Assembly: GCA_022730015.1 (NCBI GenBank)
Contig: DZBU01000006.1
Coordinates: 1-49,395 of the forward strand
Origin: Candidatus Elulimicrobium sp.
GTDB lineage: Bacteria > Patescibacteriota > Minisyncoccia > Phycocordibacterales > UBA918
DNA: 49,395 bases
Reading direction: 5' to 3'
A model generated the notes under the pieces. That model searched no databases. It was not told where the DNA came from and saw only the letters and a list, made by a program, of their open reading frames with translations. The translations under genes and the position numbers were made by a program. Positions 7,414 through 15,254 of the stretch are shown here, one piece after another. Each line of letters opens with the position of its first letter. Position 1 is the stretch's first letter.

Positions 7414-10400
7414 ATGAATACAAAAATGAAGGGTCGTGAGAACGACTCAGTTGAGGTCGTTGCCGAAGTCCCTAAGTCTGACGTATCGCTTCGCGAAGAG
7501 GCGATGCAGGCCTTCTGGGAAGATCATGACATTTTTAATAAGACACTGGCCACTCCTGCGGGAGAGGCCCCAAAAGGAGATTACGTTTTTTACGACGGAC
7601 CGCCGTTTGCGACTGGGTTACCGCATTATGGTCACATTTTAGCGGGGACGATCAAGGATGCCGTCCCGCGCTTTTGGACGATGCAAGGCTACCGAGTGCG
7701 ACGCCAGTGGGGATGGGACTGCCATGGCTTGCCGGTAGAGAACTTGATCGAAAAGAAGCTTGGTCTCGCCACCAAGCGTGACATAGAAGCGTACGGCATC
7801 AAGAATTTCAACGAGGCCGCGCGCGAGTCGGTGATGGAGTACGCTGACGACTGGCGCCAGATCGTGCCGCGTATGGGACGCTTCGTCGACATGGAGCATG
7901 ATTACAAGACCATGGACAGCGCCTACACCGAAAGTGTGTGGTGGGTCTTCAAGGCGCTCCACAAGAAAGGGTTAGTGTTTGAAGGATTCAAGAGTATGCA
8001 CCTCTGTCCACGTTGTGGCACGACCTTGTCCAACTTTGAGGTCAACCAGGGGTACAAAGATATCAAAGACATTTCGGTGTTCGTGGAGTTTCCATTGGTA
8101 GACGAGCCAAACACTTCTTTCCTGGCCTGGACGACAACCCCATGGACGCTACCAGGGAATATGGCGCTGGCGATCAATCAGGAGTTTGAGTATGTGAAGG
8201 TTATTGAGGAGGGAGGTAATTTTGCAATGTCAGTCTCCGGACACGGGACAGCAGGTCAACCTGTGGTTATAGACAGTGTTACTTTTCCGGGAAGAGGTTT
8301 TATCTTAGCTAAGGATAGAATGCCGGCAGTCTTCAAAGACAAAAAATACACAATTGTAGAAACTTACAAAGGCTCTGAATTGCTCGGTAAAAAGTACGAA
8401 CCACCATTCCCGTGGCTCAAGGGACAAATCACCGAAGATGCACCAAAGGCTTGGACGGTACTCCACGCTGACTTTGTGGAGGTTGGCGAGGCGGGAACTG
8501 GTATCGTACACATCGCGCCTGCCTACGGCGAGGATGACATGAAGCTCGGGCAAGAACACGGTATTCCGCTTATTCATCATGTTGATGAAAGTGGCCACTT
8601 CAAGGATTTTGTCACTGATTTTGCTAGTCGACTCGTAAAGCCAAAAGATGACGACGAAGCCGAGGTCACCCACATGGACACCGATATAGAGATCATCCGC
8701 GCGCTGGCCGCGAAGGGCCGACTCTTTGATAAGGAGAAGATCACGCACAGCTACCCGCACTGCTGGCGCTGTAGTACACCGCTCCTCAACTATGCGACCA
8801 ACTCGTGGTTCGTTGATGTGCCTAAGATCAAAGATGAGCTGGTGGCAGCCAACGAAAAAGTGAATTGGGTACCAGAGCATGTCGGGACCAACCGCTTTGG
8901 GAAATGGCTCGAAGGTGCACGTGACTGGGCAGTGTCGCGTCAGCGCTACTGGGGCGCACCGCTACCTATTTGGCGCAATCCAGAGACGAAAGAATACAAG
9001 GTGTTTGGAAGTCTCGCGGAGCTACAGCAGCATGCGCCCAAAAGTGGTAATGAATATTTCATCACTCGCCATGCTGAGTCGGTCTTCAATACGAAAGGCA
9101 TACTCAATGTCGATGTAACGGTGGAGAATGGCCTAACGGAAAAGGGTAAAGAACAAGTAGCGAAGTTGGTAGCTGAACTTAAAGATAAGGGAATCGACTA
9201 CATCTACCATTCACCACTCCAGCGTACACGAGAGACTGCGGAGCTCATCGCGCAGGGTCTTGGTCTTTCGGTAGAAGTGGTCTGTAGTGATGATCGGCTT
9301 CACGAAATGACCTTTGGAGAATTTGAAGGGAAGTCGGTCGATGAGTACCACTCATTCTTCGGTGATGAGTATCTGACCAAACACCCACAAGGAGGGGAGA
9401 GTTGGGGTGATGCAAAGCGGCGCATGGGAGAGTTCCTTTATGAGCTTGATGGTACGCGCCAGGGAAAGAAAGTGCTCATTGTCTCACACAACGGCCCGCT
9501 CCAGATGCTCCAGGCAGTCGCCGATGGTGATGACGTGAAAGAGGTGGAGAGTCGTATCAAAGACAATTCCTACGATGTACAGAATGCCGAGCTGCGCGCG
9601 CTCTCATTCTCGCCAATGCCACACAATGATAATTATGAACTCGATTTCCATCGTCCATACATTGACGAATTTCCGGTGTATGAAAATGGTGTGAAATTGG
9701 AACGCATTCCTGATGTGTTCGATTGTTGGTTTGAAAGTGGCTCGATGCCGTACGCGCAGTCCCATTATCCATTCGCCTGTGCTGATACGTTCGAGAAGGA
9801 AAACTTCCCAGCCCAGTTTATCGCGGAAGGACTCGACCAGACTCGCGGGTGGTTCTACTCGATGTTGGTCCTCGGCGTGGCACTTTTTGGTAAGTCACCT
9901 TATGAGCAAGTGATCGTGAACGGCCTGGTGCTCGCGGAAGATGGTAAGAAGATGAGTAAGTCACTTCAGAATTACCCAGACCCGATGGAACTTGCCAACC
10001 GCGTGGGAGTGGATGCGATGCGATACTACCTACTTTCTTCACCAGTCATTCGTGGTGAGGATCTGAGCTTCTCGGAGAAGGAGGTGTTGGAGCTGCAACG
10101 CAAGAACATTGGACGTTTACACAATGTGTTGGCGATGTATGAGATGTTCGCAGGTGGTACAGAGGCGCGCGATGATTCCGATAATGTATTGGATCGATGG
10201 ATCGTCGCGCGCCTCAACCAGCTCGTGTCTGAGTCGACCACTGGGTATAAGAGCTATGAGCTAGATAGAGCTACGCGCCCGATTACAGACTTCATCGATG
10301 ATCTCTCGGTCTGGTACTTGCGTCGCAGTCGAGAGCGCTTGAAGGGAGAAAACATTGAAGATAAACAACGAGCGCTCGCGACACTCCGCTACTCGCTCCG

Positions 10401-11040
10401 TACGCTCGCGCTCGTGATGGCCCCCGCCATGCCGTTCTACGCTGAATATCTTTGGCAGCGCGTGAAAGAAGAAAGTGACGCAGAAAGCGTGCACCTCGGC
10501 AAGTGGCCAGAGGGAGGGGCAGTAGATCAAAACTTGATAGCAGATATGGCTAACACACGTCTGTTAGTAACTGATGCACTTGATTTGCGAACTAAAGCGA
10601 ATATAAAAGTTCGTCAACCCCTGCGGACTTTGAAAGTCAAATTTACTGAGCCATCAAATTACGTGATCTCTAAAGAAAATTTCACTGGTATGGCCGTACT
10701 AGTGAAAGATGAGATTAATGTAAAGGAGTTTATTGTAGATGATTCAATACAGTCTGGACTTAAATTAGACACTGCTCTCACCCCAGAACTTCTCGGCGAA
10801 GGTGCAGTGCGTGAACTCATGCGCGCCGTGCAGGAGCGCCGCAAGGCCGCAGGCCTTGCGCCGCAGGACGCGGTCATGCTCACTATCGACACGAGTGAAG
10901 CTGGCCAAGCTGCCATCAGAGCGCACGGAGAACTCCTCACCAAGACCGTCGGTGCGAGCGAACTTGTGTTTGCTTCTGTGGAAGGAGAGAAGCTGGAGGT
11001 TAGTGAATTCACATTCACTTTCGGTATTGAGAAGCAGTAA
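7414..11040 (+). CDS. ileS: Isoleucyl-tRNA synthetase carrying an inserted histidine phosphatase (PGAM-like) domain
   Basis: HIGH-type motif GLPHYGHILAGTIKD, KMSKS in EDGKKMSKSLQNYPDP, editing domain; residues about 546-733 match the histidine phosphatase superfamily (see finding). Confidence 0.96.
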   Translation: MNTKMKGRENDSVEVVAEVPKSDVSLREEAMQAFWEDHDIFNKTLATPAGEAPKGDYVFYDGPPFATGLPHYGHILAGTIKDAVPRFWTMQGYRVRRQWGWDCHGLPVENLIEKKLGLATKRDIEAYGIKNFNEAARESVMEYADDWRQIVPRMGRFVDMEHDYKTMDSAYTESVWWVFKALHKKGLVFEGFKSMHLCPRCGTTLSNFEVNQGYKDIKDISVFVEFPLVDEPNTSFLAWTTTPWTLPGNMALAINQEFEYVKVIEEGGNFAMSVSGHGTAGQPVVIDSVTFPGRGFILAKDRMPAVFKDKKYTIVETYKGSELLGKKYEPPFPWLKGQITEDAPKAWTVLHADFVEVGEAGTGIVHIAPAYGEDDMKLGQEHGIPLIHHVDESGHFKDFVTDFASRLVKPKDDDEAEVTHMDTDIEIIRALAAKGRLFDKEKITHSYPHCWRCSTPLLNYATNSWFVDVPKIKDELVAANEKVNWVPEHVGTNRFGKWLEGARDWAVSRQRYWGAPLPIWRNPETKEYKVFGSLAELQQHAPKSGNEYFITRHAESVFNTKGILNVDVTVENGLTEKGKEQVAKLVAELKDKGIDYIYHSPLQRTRETAELIAQGLGLSVEVVCSDDRLHEMTFGEFEGKSVDEYHSFFGDEYLTKHPQGGESWGDAKRRMGEFLYELDGTRQGKKVLIVSHNGPLQMLQAVADGDDVKEVESRIKDNSYDVQNAELRALSFSPMPHNDNYELDFHRPYIDEFPVYENGVKLERIPDVFDCWFESGSMPYAQSHYPFACADTFEKENFPAQFIAEGLDQTRGWFYSMLVLGVALFGKSPYEQVIVNGLVLAEDGKKMSKSLQNYPDPMELANRVGVDAMRYYLLSSPVIRGEDLSFSEKEVLELQRKNIGRLHNVLAMYEMFAGGTEARDDSDNVLDRWIVARLNQLVSESTTGYKSYELDRATRPITDFIDDLSVWYLRRSRERLKGENIEDKQRALATLRYSLRTLALVMAPAMPFYAEYLWQRVKEESDAESVHLGKWPEGGAVDQNLIADMANTRLLVTDALDLRTKANIKVRQPLRTLKVKFTEPSNYVISKENFTGMAVLVKDEINVKEFIVDDSIQSGLKLDTALTPELLGEGAVRELMRAVQERRKAAGLAPQDAVMLTIDTSEAGQAAIRAHGELLTKTVGASELVFASVEGEKLEVSEFTFTFGIEKQ
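9049..9612 (+). other. Inserted histidine phosphatase / phosphoglycerate-mutase-like domain within ileS
   Basis: EYFITRHAESVFN, YIYHSPLQRTRETAELIAQGL, LHEMTFGEFEGKS, VLIVSHNGPLQML. Confidence 0.9.
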
Positions 11041-11045
11041 CTGAT

Positions 11046-11205
11046 GTGACTGCAGAAGTTTGTGAAGCGTCATAGCACATAGGGTAGACCTCGCGGAGCA
11101 GGGCTTTTGCCAAGAGGTGAAACCTCTTTACTAAAGCCCGTCGCGAGCGGAGAACTTGATTCGTGTCTACAACTATGTGCTATGACGCTTCTGCAGCGAA
11201 GTCAC
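11046..11205. repeat. Large rod-like imperfect palindrome (element A) between ileS and recO
   Basis: 19-bp perfect arms 11064..11082 / 11173..11191 plus nested stems gtagac/gtctac, ctcgcg/cgcgag, gggcttt/aaagccc, aagaggt/acctctt. Confidence 0.85.
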
Positions 11206-11208
11206 GAT

Positions 11209-11787
11209 ATGTCCTACAAAACCTACACTACCGAAGCATTAGTTTGTGGCACGTTCGACCGCAATACGGCTGATCGCAGTTTTCTGCTGTTCACCAAAGA
11301 GGCTGGTATGCTCTATGCTGACGCTAGAAGTATCCGTGAAGAACGTTCACGCCAACGCTACGCCCTCCAAGACTTTTCACTTCTTCGGGTTTCACTTGTG
11401 AAAGGAAAACGTGCTTGGAAAATTGGCAGTATCGAACCGATCAAAAACTACTACCATGATGCGGTCGATAAGGCAGCGCGAGGCAGTGTTGTACATATAT
11501 GTCGGCTTTTGCGACGATTTGTAAAAGGGGAAGAAGCCGACGCTCGTATGTTTGAGTACATCATTGCTGCACTCGAAACACTTCGAGTTGATCCGACGAA
11601 ACGATCGTTTGTGGAATTGGTAGTGTCTATCCAGGCGCTTGAATTTTTGGGGTACGTAGACGCTGGACAGCTCCCACTCGAGCTCCAGGGACTGGCTCCA
11701 GAAAAAATTGCTACTCTTCAAACCGAAAAATTGCACAAACATCTCGATCGGCTCTATACCCACGCAGTGTCCGTGAGTCACCTGTAG
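11209..11787 (+). CDS. recO: DNA repair protein RecO
   Basis: MSYKTYTTEALVCGTFDRNTADRSFLLFTKEAGMLYADARSIREERSRQRYALQDFSLLRVSLVKG resembles the RecO OB-fold N-terminus; the 11107 start would run through the palindrome, so 11209 is preferred. Confidence 0.75.
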   Translation: MSYKTYTTEALVCGTFDRNTADRSFLLFTKEAGMLYADARSIREERSRQRYALQDFSLLRVSLVKGKRAWKIGSIEPIKNYYHDAVDKAARGSVVHICRLLRRFVKGEEADARMFEYIIAALETLRVDPTKRSFVELVVSIQALEFLGYVDAGQLPLELQGLAPEKIATLQTEKLHKHLDRLYTHAVSVSHL

Positions 11788-11809
11788 CCCGGTGTTATAC
11801 TACAGAAAC

Positions 11810-13750
11810 ATGAAACCAATACATTCTCAAGAAAAGATTGAAGAGATGCGTAAGCGTTTATATGACCGTAATGCGCAGGTGGGTCAAGATCTTCGCCACA
11901 CACTTTCTGATGAGAAGATAGATGTTTCTCGAGATTGGTCTGGTGGGCAAGTGGTTGATCGAGCAAATGTTACTGATCTACGAAAGGGTATAGCAGCTGC
12001 AGATGAGCCAGCAAGCGAGGTCGTAGAGGTTAAACCAAAACGACACTATCGGGGATTCGTTCTTTCTGGTAGTTTACTCATTTTTATCTTCGTCGCGGCG
12101 GTTACGAGTTTATTGCTGTATTTTGGTTTCAATCAAGTTTCGGGGGATAATATAGAAATATCGATCCAAGGACAATCATTGGTTGGTGGTGGAGAAACGA
12201 TGTCACTAGAAGTAGCAATCACGAATCAAAATACCGTACCAATCGATTCCGCTACGCTTGTTTTACGATACCCAACTGGTACTAGATCAACGGGTGATTC
12301 ACCTCGAAATCTTTTTGAGGAACGAGTACCACTTGATATCGTTGCGCCCGGTGAAGTTCAAACAGTACCGGTACGAGTTGCCGTTTTTGGCGAAGAAAAT
12401 GCCGAAAAAAAGATCGAGGCAACGATTGAATATAGTATTGAGGGGTCTGACGGGACATTCTATAAAGATGCCGAACCTTTCGTCTTTCGTATTAGCTCCG
12501 CCCCTCTAGTCCTTCGTATCGAAAATATAGAAAAGGTTGCCTCAGGCCAGTCAACAGAGGTAACAATAACCGCGGTCTCAAATGCTTCTTCACCACTTCA
12601 CGATGTCCTGATCACCGCTTCATACCCAAATGGATTTGATTTTGAAAAATCTGAACCTGCTCCTATTTATGGAGAAAATGTTTGGCGAATTGATGAACTG
12701 CTTCCTGAACAAACGACTACCATAAAACTACAGGGACTCGTTACTGGTCTAACCGATGAGACCTTCCGGATCAATTTCGCAGCCGGTCCAGCAAATCCAG
12801 ATAATCAATATTTGGTTGGATCAGTGTTAGCTGATAGTCGTGCTGATTTTACTATCGAACGACCCTTCATCGATGTTCAGATTGGTGTGAATGGTGATAG
12901 TGATCGATCAGTCATACTGGCTCAAGATGAAGTGGGAAGGGTTGTCGTAACAATTAAAAATACACTAGAAGAAGCAGTGTATGACATGGCAGTAGAGGTG
13001 GTGCCAGGGGGGAATGCACTTAAGGAAGATTCCATCACCAGTGGCAACGGATTTTATGATTCAAACCGGAAAACAGTACGCTGGGAAGTGGCTAACAACC
13101 CGTCATTCGATCGTATATTGCCGGGTGAAGAACGAAAGCTAGAGTTTGAAGTGAACCAAGGTCCAACCAAGACAGGTTCCGCTTTCGATATGGTCGTTAA
13201 CGTGTATGCAAGACGAGTTTCAGAAGATAGTGCAATCGAGACCCTGGTTGGTACTGTGAAAGCGGAAGCCAAGTACTCTTCGAAGATTGCGTTGGGTAGT
13301 CAGGTAGGAAGAGACAGCGCTGGTTTTGTTGATCAGGGTCCAATCCCACCAAAAGTTGGTGAGGAGACAACTTATACACTGACCATGGTGGCAGAGGCTG
13401 GGGCAAACAATGTACAAAATACAGTAGTTGAGACTAGTTTGCCATTGTATGTTGATTGGCTTAATTTACACGAGGGGGAAGGGACCGTAACATATAATCC
13501 TGTCTCCAAAAAACTACAGTGGGCAATCGGTGATATTGCTGCATACGAGAGGAGGGAACTGTCATTCCAGGTCGCTATTCGTCCCAGTATTTCACAAATA
13601 GATCAAAATCCAGTTCTACTGAATACGCAAACCATACGGGCTAATGATTACTTTACAGGAGTACTTTTGCAAGCTACAGTTGGTGCTGCAACCACTCAAC
13701 TTTCTAAGGAGATGGGGTATGAGCCAGATAGCGGCAAGGTGACCAGATAA
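11810..13750 (+). CDS. Single-pass membrane-anchored surface protein with repeated Ig/DUF11-like beta domains
   Basis: One TM segment (GFVLSGSLLIFIFVAAVTSLLLYFGF) followed by a beta-rich extracellular region; start MKPIHSQEK preferred over 11792. Confidence 0.65.
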   Translation: MKPIHSQEKIEEMRKRLYDRNAQVGQDLRHTLSDEKIDVSRDWSGGQVVDRANVTDLRKGIAAADEPASEVVEVKPKRHYRGFVLSGSLLIFIFVAAVTSLLLYFGFNQVSGDNIEISIQGQSLVGGGETMSLEVAITNQNTVPIDSATLVLRYPTGTRSTGDSPRNLFEERVPLDIVAPGEVQTVPVRVAVFGEENAEKKIEATIEYSIEGSDGTFYKDAEPFVFRISSAPLVLRIENIEKVASGQSTEVTITAVSNASSPLHDVLITASYPNGFDFEKSEPAPIYGENVWRIDELLPEQTTTIKLQGLVTGLTDETFRINFAAGPANPDNQYLVGSVLADSRADFTIERPFIDVQIGVNGDSDRSVILAQDEVGRVVVTIKNTLEEAVYDMAVEVVPGGNALKEDSITSGNGFYDSNRKTVRWEVANNPSFDRILPGEERKLEFEVNQGPTKTGSAFDMVVNVYARRVSEDSAIETLVGTVKAEAKYSSKIALGSQVGRDSAGFVDQGPIPPKVGEETTYTLTMVAEAGANNVQNTVVETSLPLYVDWLNLHEGEGTVTYNPVSKKLQWAIGDIAAYERRELSFQVAIRPSISQIDQNPVLLNTQTIRANDYFTGVLLQATVGAATTQLSKEMGYEPDSGKVTR

Positions 13751-13759
13751 AATATACGT

Positions 13760-15151
13760 ATGGAACGATCGGCAGACATGATGGAAAAAGTGGTTTCGCT
13801 TTGTAAGCGGCGGGGTTTTGTATTTCCAGGAAGTGAAATATATGGAGGTTTTGTTGGCTCCTTTGATTACGGTCCGTACGGTGTCGAGCTCGCTAACAAC
13901 ATCAAAGCCGCCTGGTGGCAGGCGATGGTCAATCGCGAGTCAAACGTGGTCGGGCTCGATTCCGCCATCGTCACGCACCCAAAGGTTTGGGAAGCATCGG
14001 GACACGTAGGAGGTTTTTCTGACCCGCTCGTCGAGTGTAAAGAATGTAATACACGGTCTCGGGCCGACCATCTTCTAGAAGAGGTAGGCGTATTTGCCGA
14101 TGAGAAAATGACCGTTGAAGAGATCAACACGGTCTTTGATAGCGTACGCGACAAAATCGTCTGTCCAAAGTGCGGCCAGAAGAACTTTGGTTCGGTCACC
14201 AAGTTCAACCTACTCGCCAAGACCAACCTTGGCAATTTCAAAGATGATTGGAACGCCGACCCCACCTACCTGCGTGGTGAGACCTGTCAGGGTATCTACA
14301 TCAATTTCAAGAATGTGCTCGATAGTACACGCGTGAAGGTTCCATTCGGTATCGCGCAGATCGGTAAAGCGTTTCGTAATGAGATCGCGCCCCGACAGTA
14401 CATTTTCCGCAAGCGTGAGTTTGAGCAAATGGAAATGCAGATGTTCGTAGCGCCGGAAGCAGAAATGACTGTCTATGAAGAATGGAAGAAAAAGCGCATG
14501 CAGTACTATCTCGACCTTGGTTTCAAACAAGAAAATTTGCGCTGGCATGAGCATGAGAACTTGGTCTTCTATGCCAAGGCCGCCTTTGATATTGAGTACA
14601 ATTTCCCATTCGGCTTTAAGGAGATGGAAGGTGTGCACGCTCGAGGCGACTACGACCTCACGCAGCATCAAAAGTTTTCTGGTGTATCAATGGAATATCT
14701 TGATCCATATACGAATGAAAAATATATCCCGCACGTGGTAGAGACTTCCGTTGGTGTCGACCGCACCTTCCTCGCGGTGATGACCGAGTTTTATGATGAA
14801 GATGAGCTTGGGGGAGAGAAGCGTGTCGTGCTGCGTTTCCCAAAGAAGCTGGCACCGATCAAGGTGGCAGTCTTTCCACTGCTTAAAAACCGACCGGAGC
14901 TAGTTGAAAAAGCCAAAGAAGTATTTGCCCTGGTATCAGAACACATGCGCGCAGAGTTCGATGACAACGGCAACGTCGGTAAGCGCTACCGCCGTCAAGA
15001 CGAGATCGGCACCCCATACTGCGTGACCATCGACTTCGATACGCTCGGGGAAGAAAAGCCTGAGTTTAAAGATACGGTGACGGTGCGTGATCGCGATACG
15101 GGCGAGCAGGTGCGAGTGGCAATCACTGAGCTGATTGAGTATTTGAAGTAG
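13760..15151 (+). CDS. glyS: Glycyl-tRNA synthetase (dimeric class II type)
   Basis: CKRRGFVFPGSEIYGGFVGSFDYGPYGVELANNIK, FGIAQIGKAFRNEIAPRQYIFRKREFEQMEMQMF, HVVETSVGVDRTFLAVM. Confidence 0.96.
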   Translation: MERSADMMEKVVSLCKRRGFVFPGSEIYGGFVGSFDYGPYGVELANNIKAAWWQAMVNRESNVVGLDSAIVTHPKVWEASGHVGGFSDPLVECKECNTRSRADHLLEEVGVFADEKMTVEEINTVFDSVRDKIVCPKCGQKNFGSVTKFNLLAKTNLGNFKDDWNADPTYLRGETCQGIYINFKNVLDSTRVKVPFGIAQIGKAFRNEIAPRQYIFRKREFEQMEMQMFVAPEAEMTVYEEWKKKRMQYYLDLGFKQENLRWHEHENLVFYAKAAFDIEYNFPFGFKEMEGVHARGDYDLTQHQKFSGVSMEYLDPYTNEKYIPHVVETSVGVDRTFLAVMTEFYDEDELGGEKRVVLRFPKKLAPIKVAVFPLLKNRPELVEKAKEVFALVSEHMRAEFDDNGNVGKRYRRQDEIGTPYCVTIDFDTLGEEKPEFKDTVTVRDRDTGEQVRVAITELIEYLK

Positions 15152-15254
15152 TGCCGACTGACAGGTTTTTACTGCTCTGGTGCGCATGAATTGTAAACAA
15201 GAAAAGATTTTTGAATAATCGGTGACAAACTGTCCATGCTACACTTAAAGCGGT

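Noticed and set aside
8305-8880. 191-aa minus-strand ORF opposite ileS
   Set aside because: Antisense to strongly conserved IleRS coding sequence; no domain signature.
11107-11208. N-terminal extension of recO from the 11107 ATG
   Set aside because: The extra 34 residues are encoded by the palindromic element and do not resemble RecO; start at 11209 preferred.
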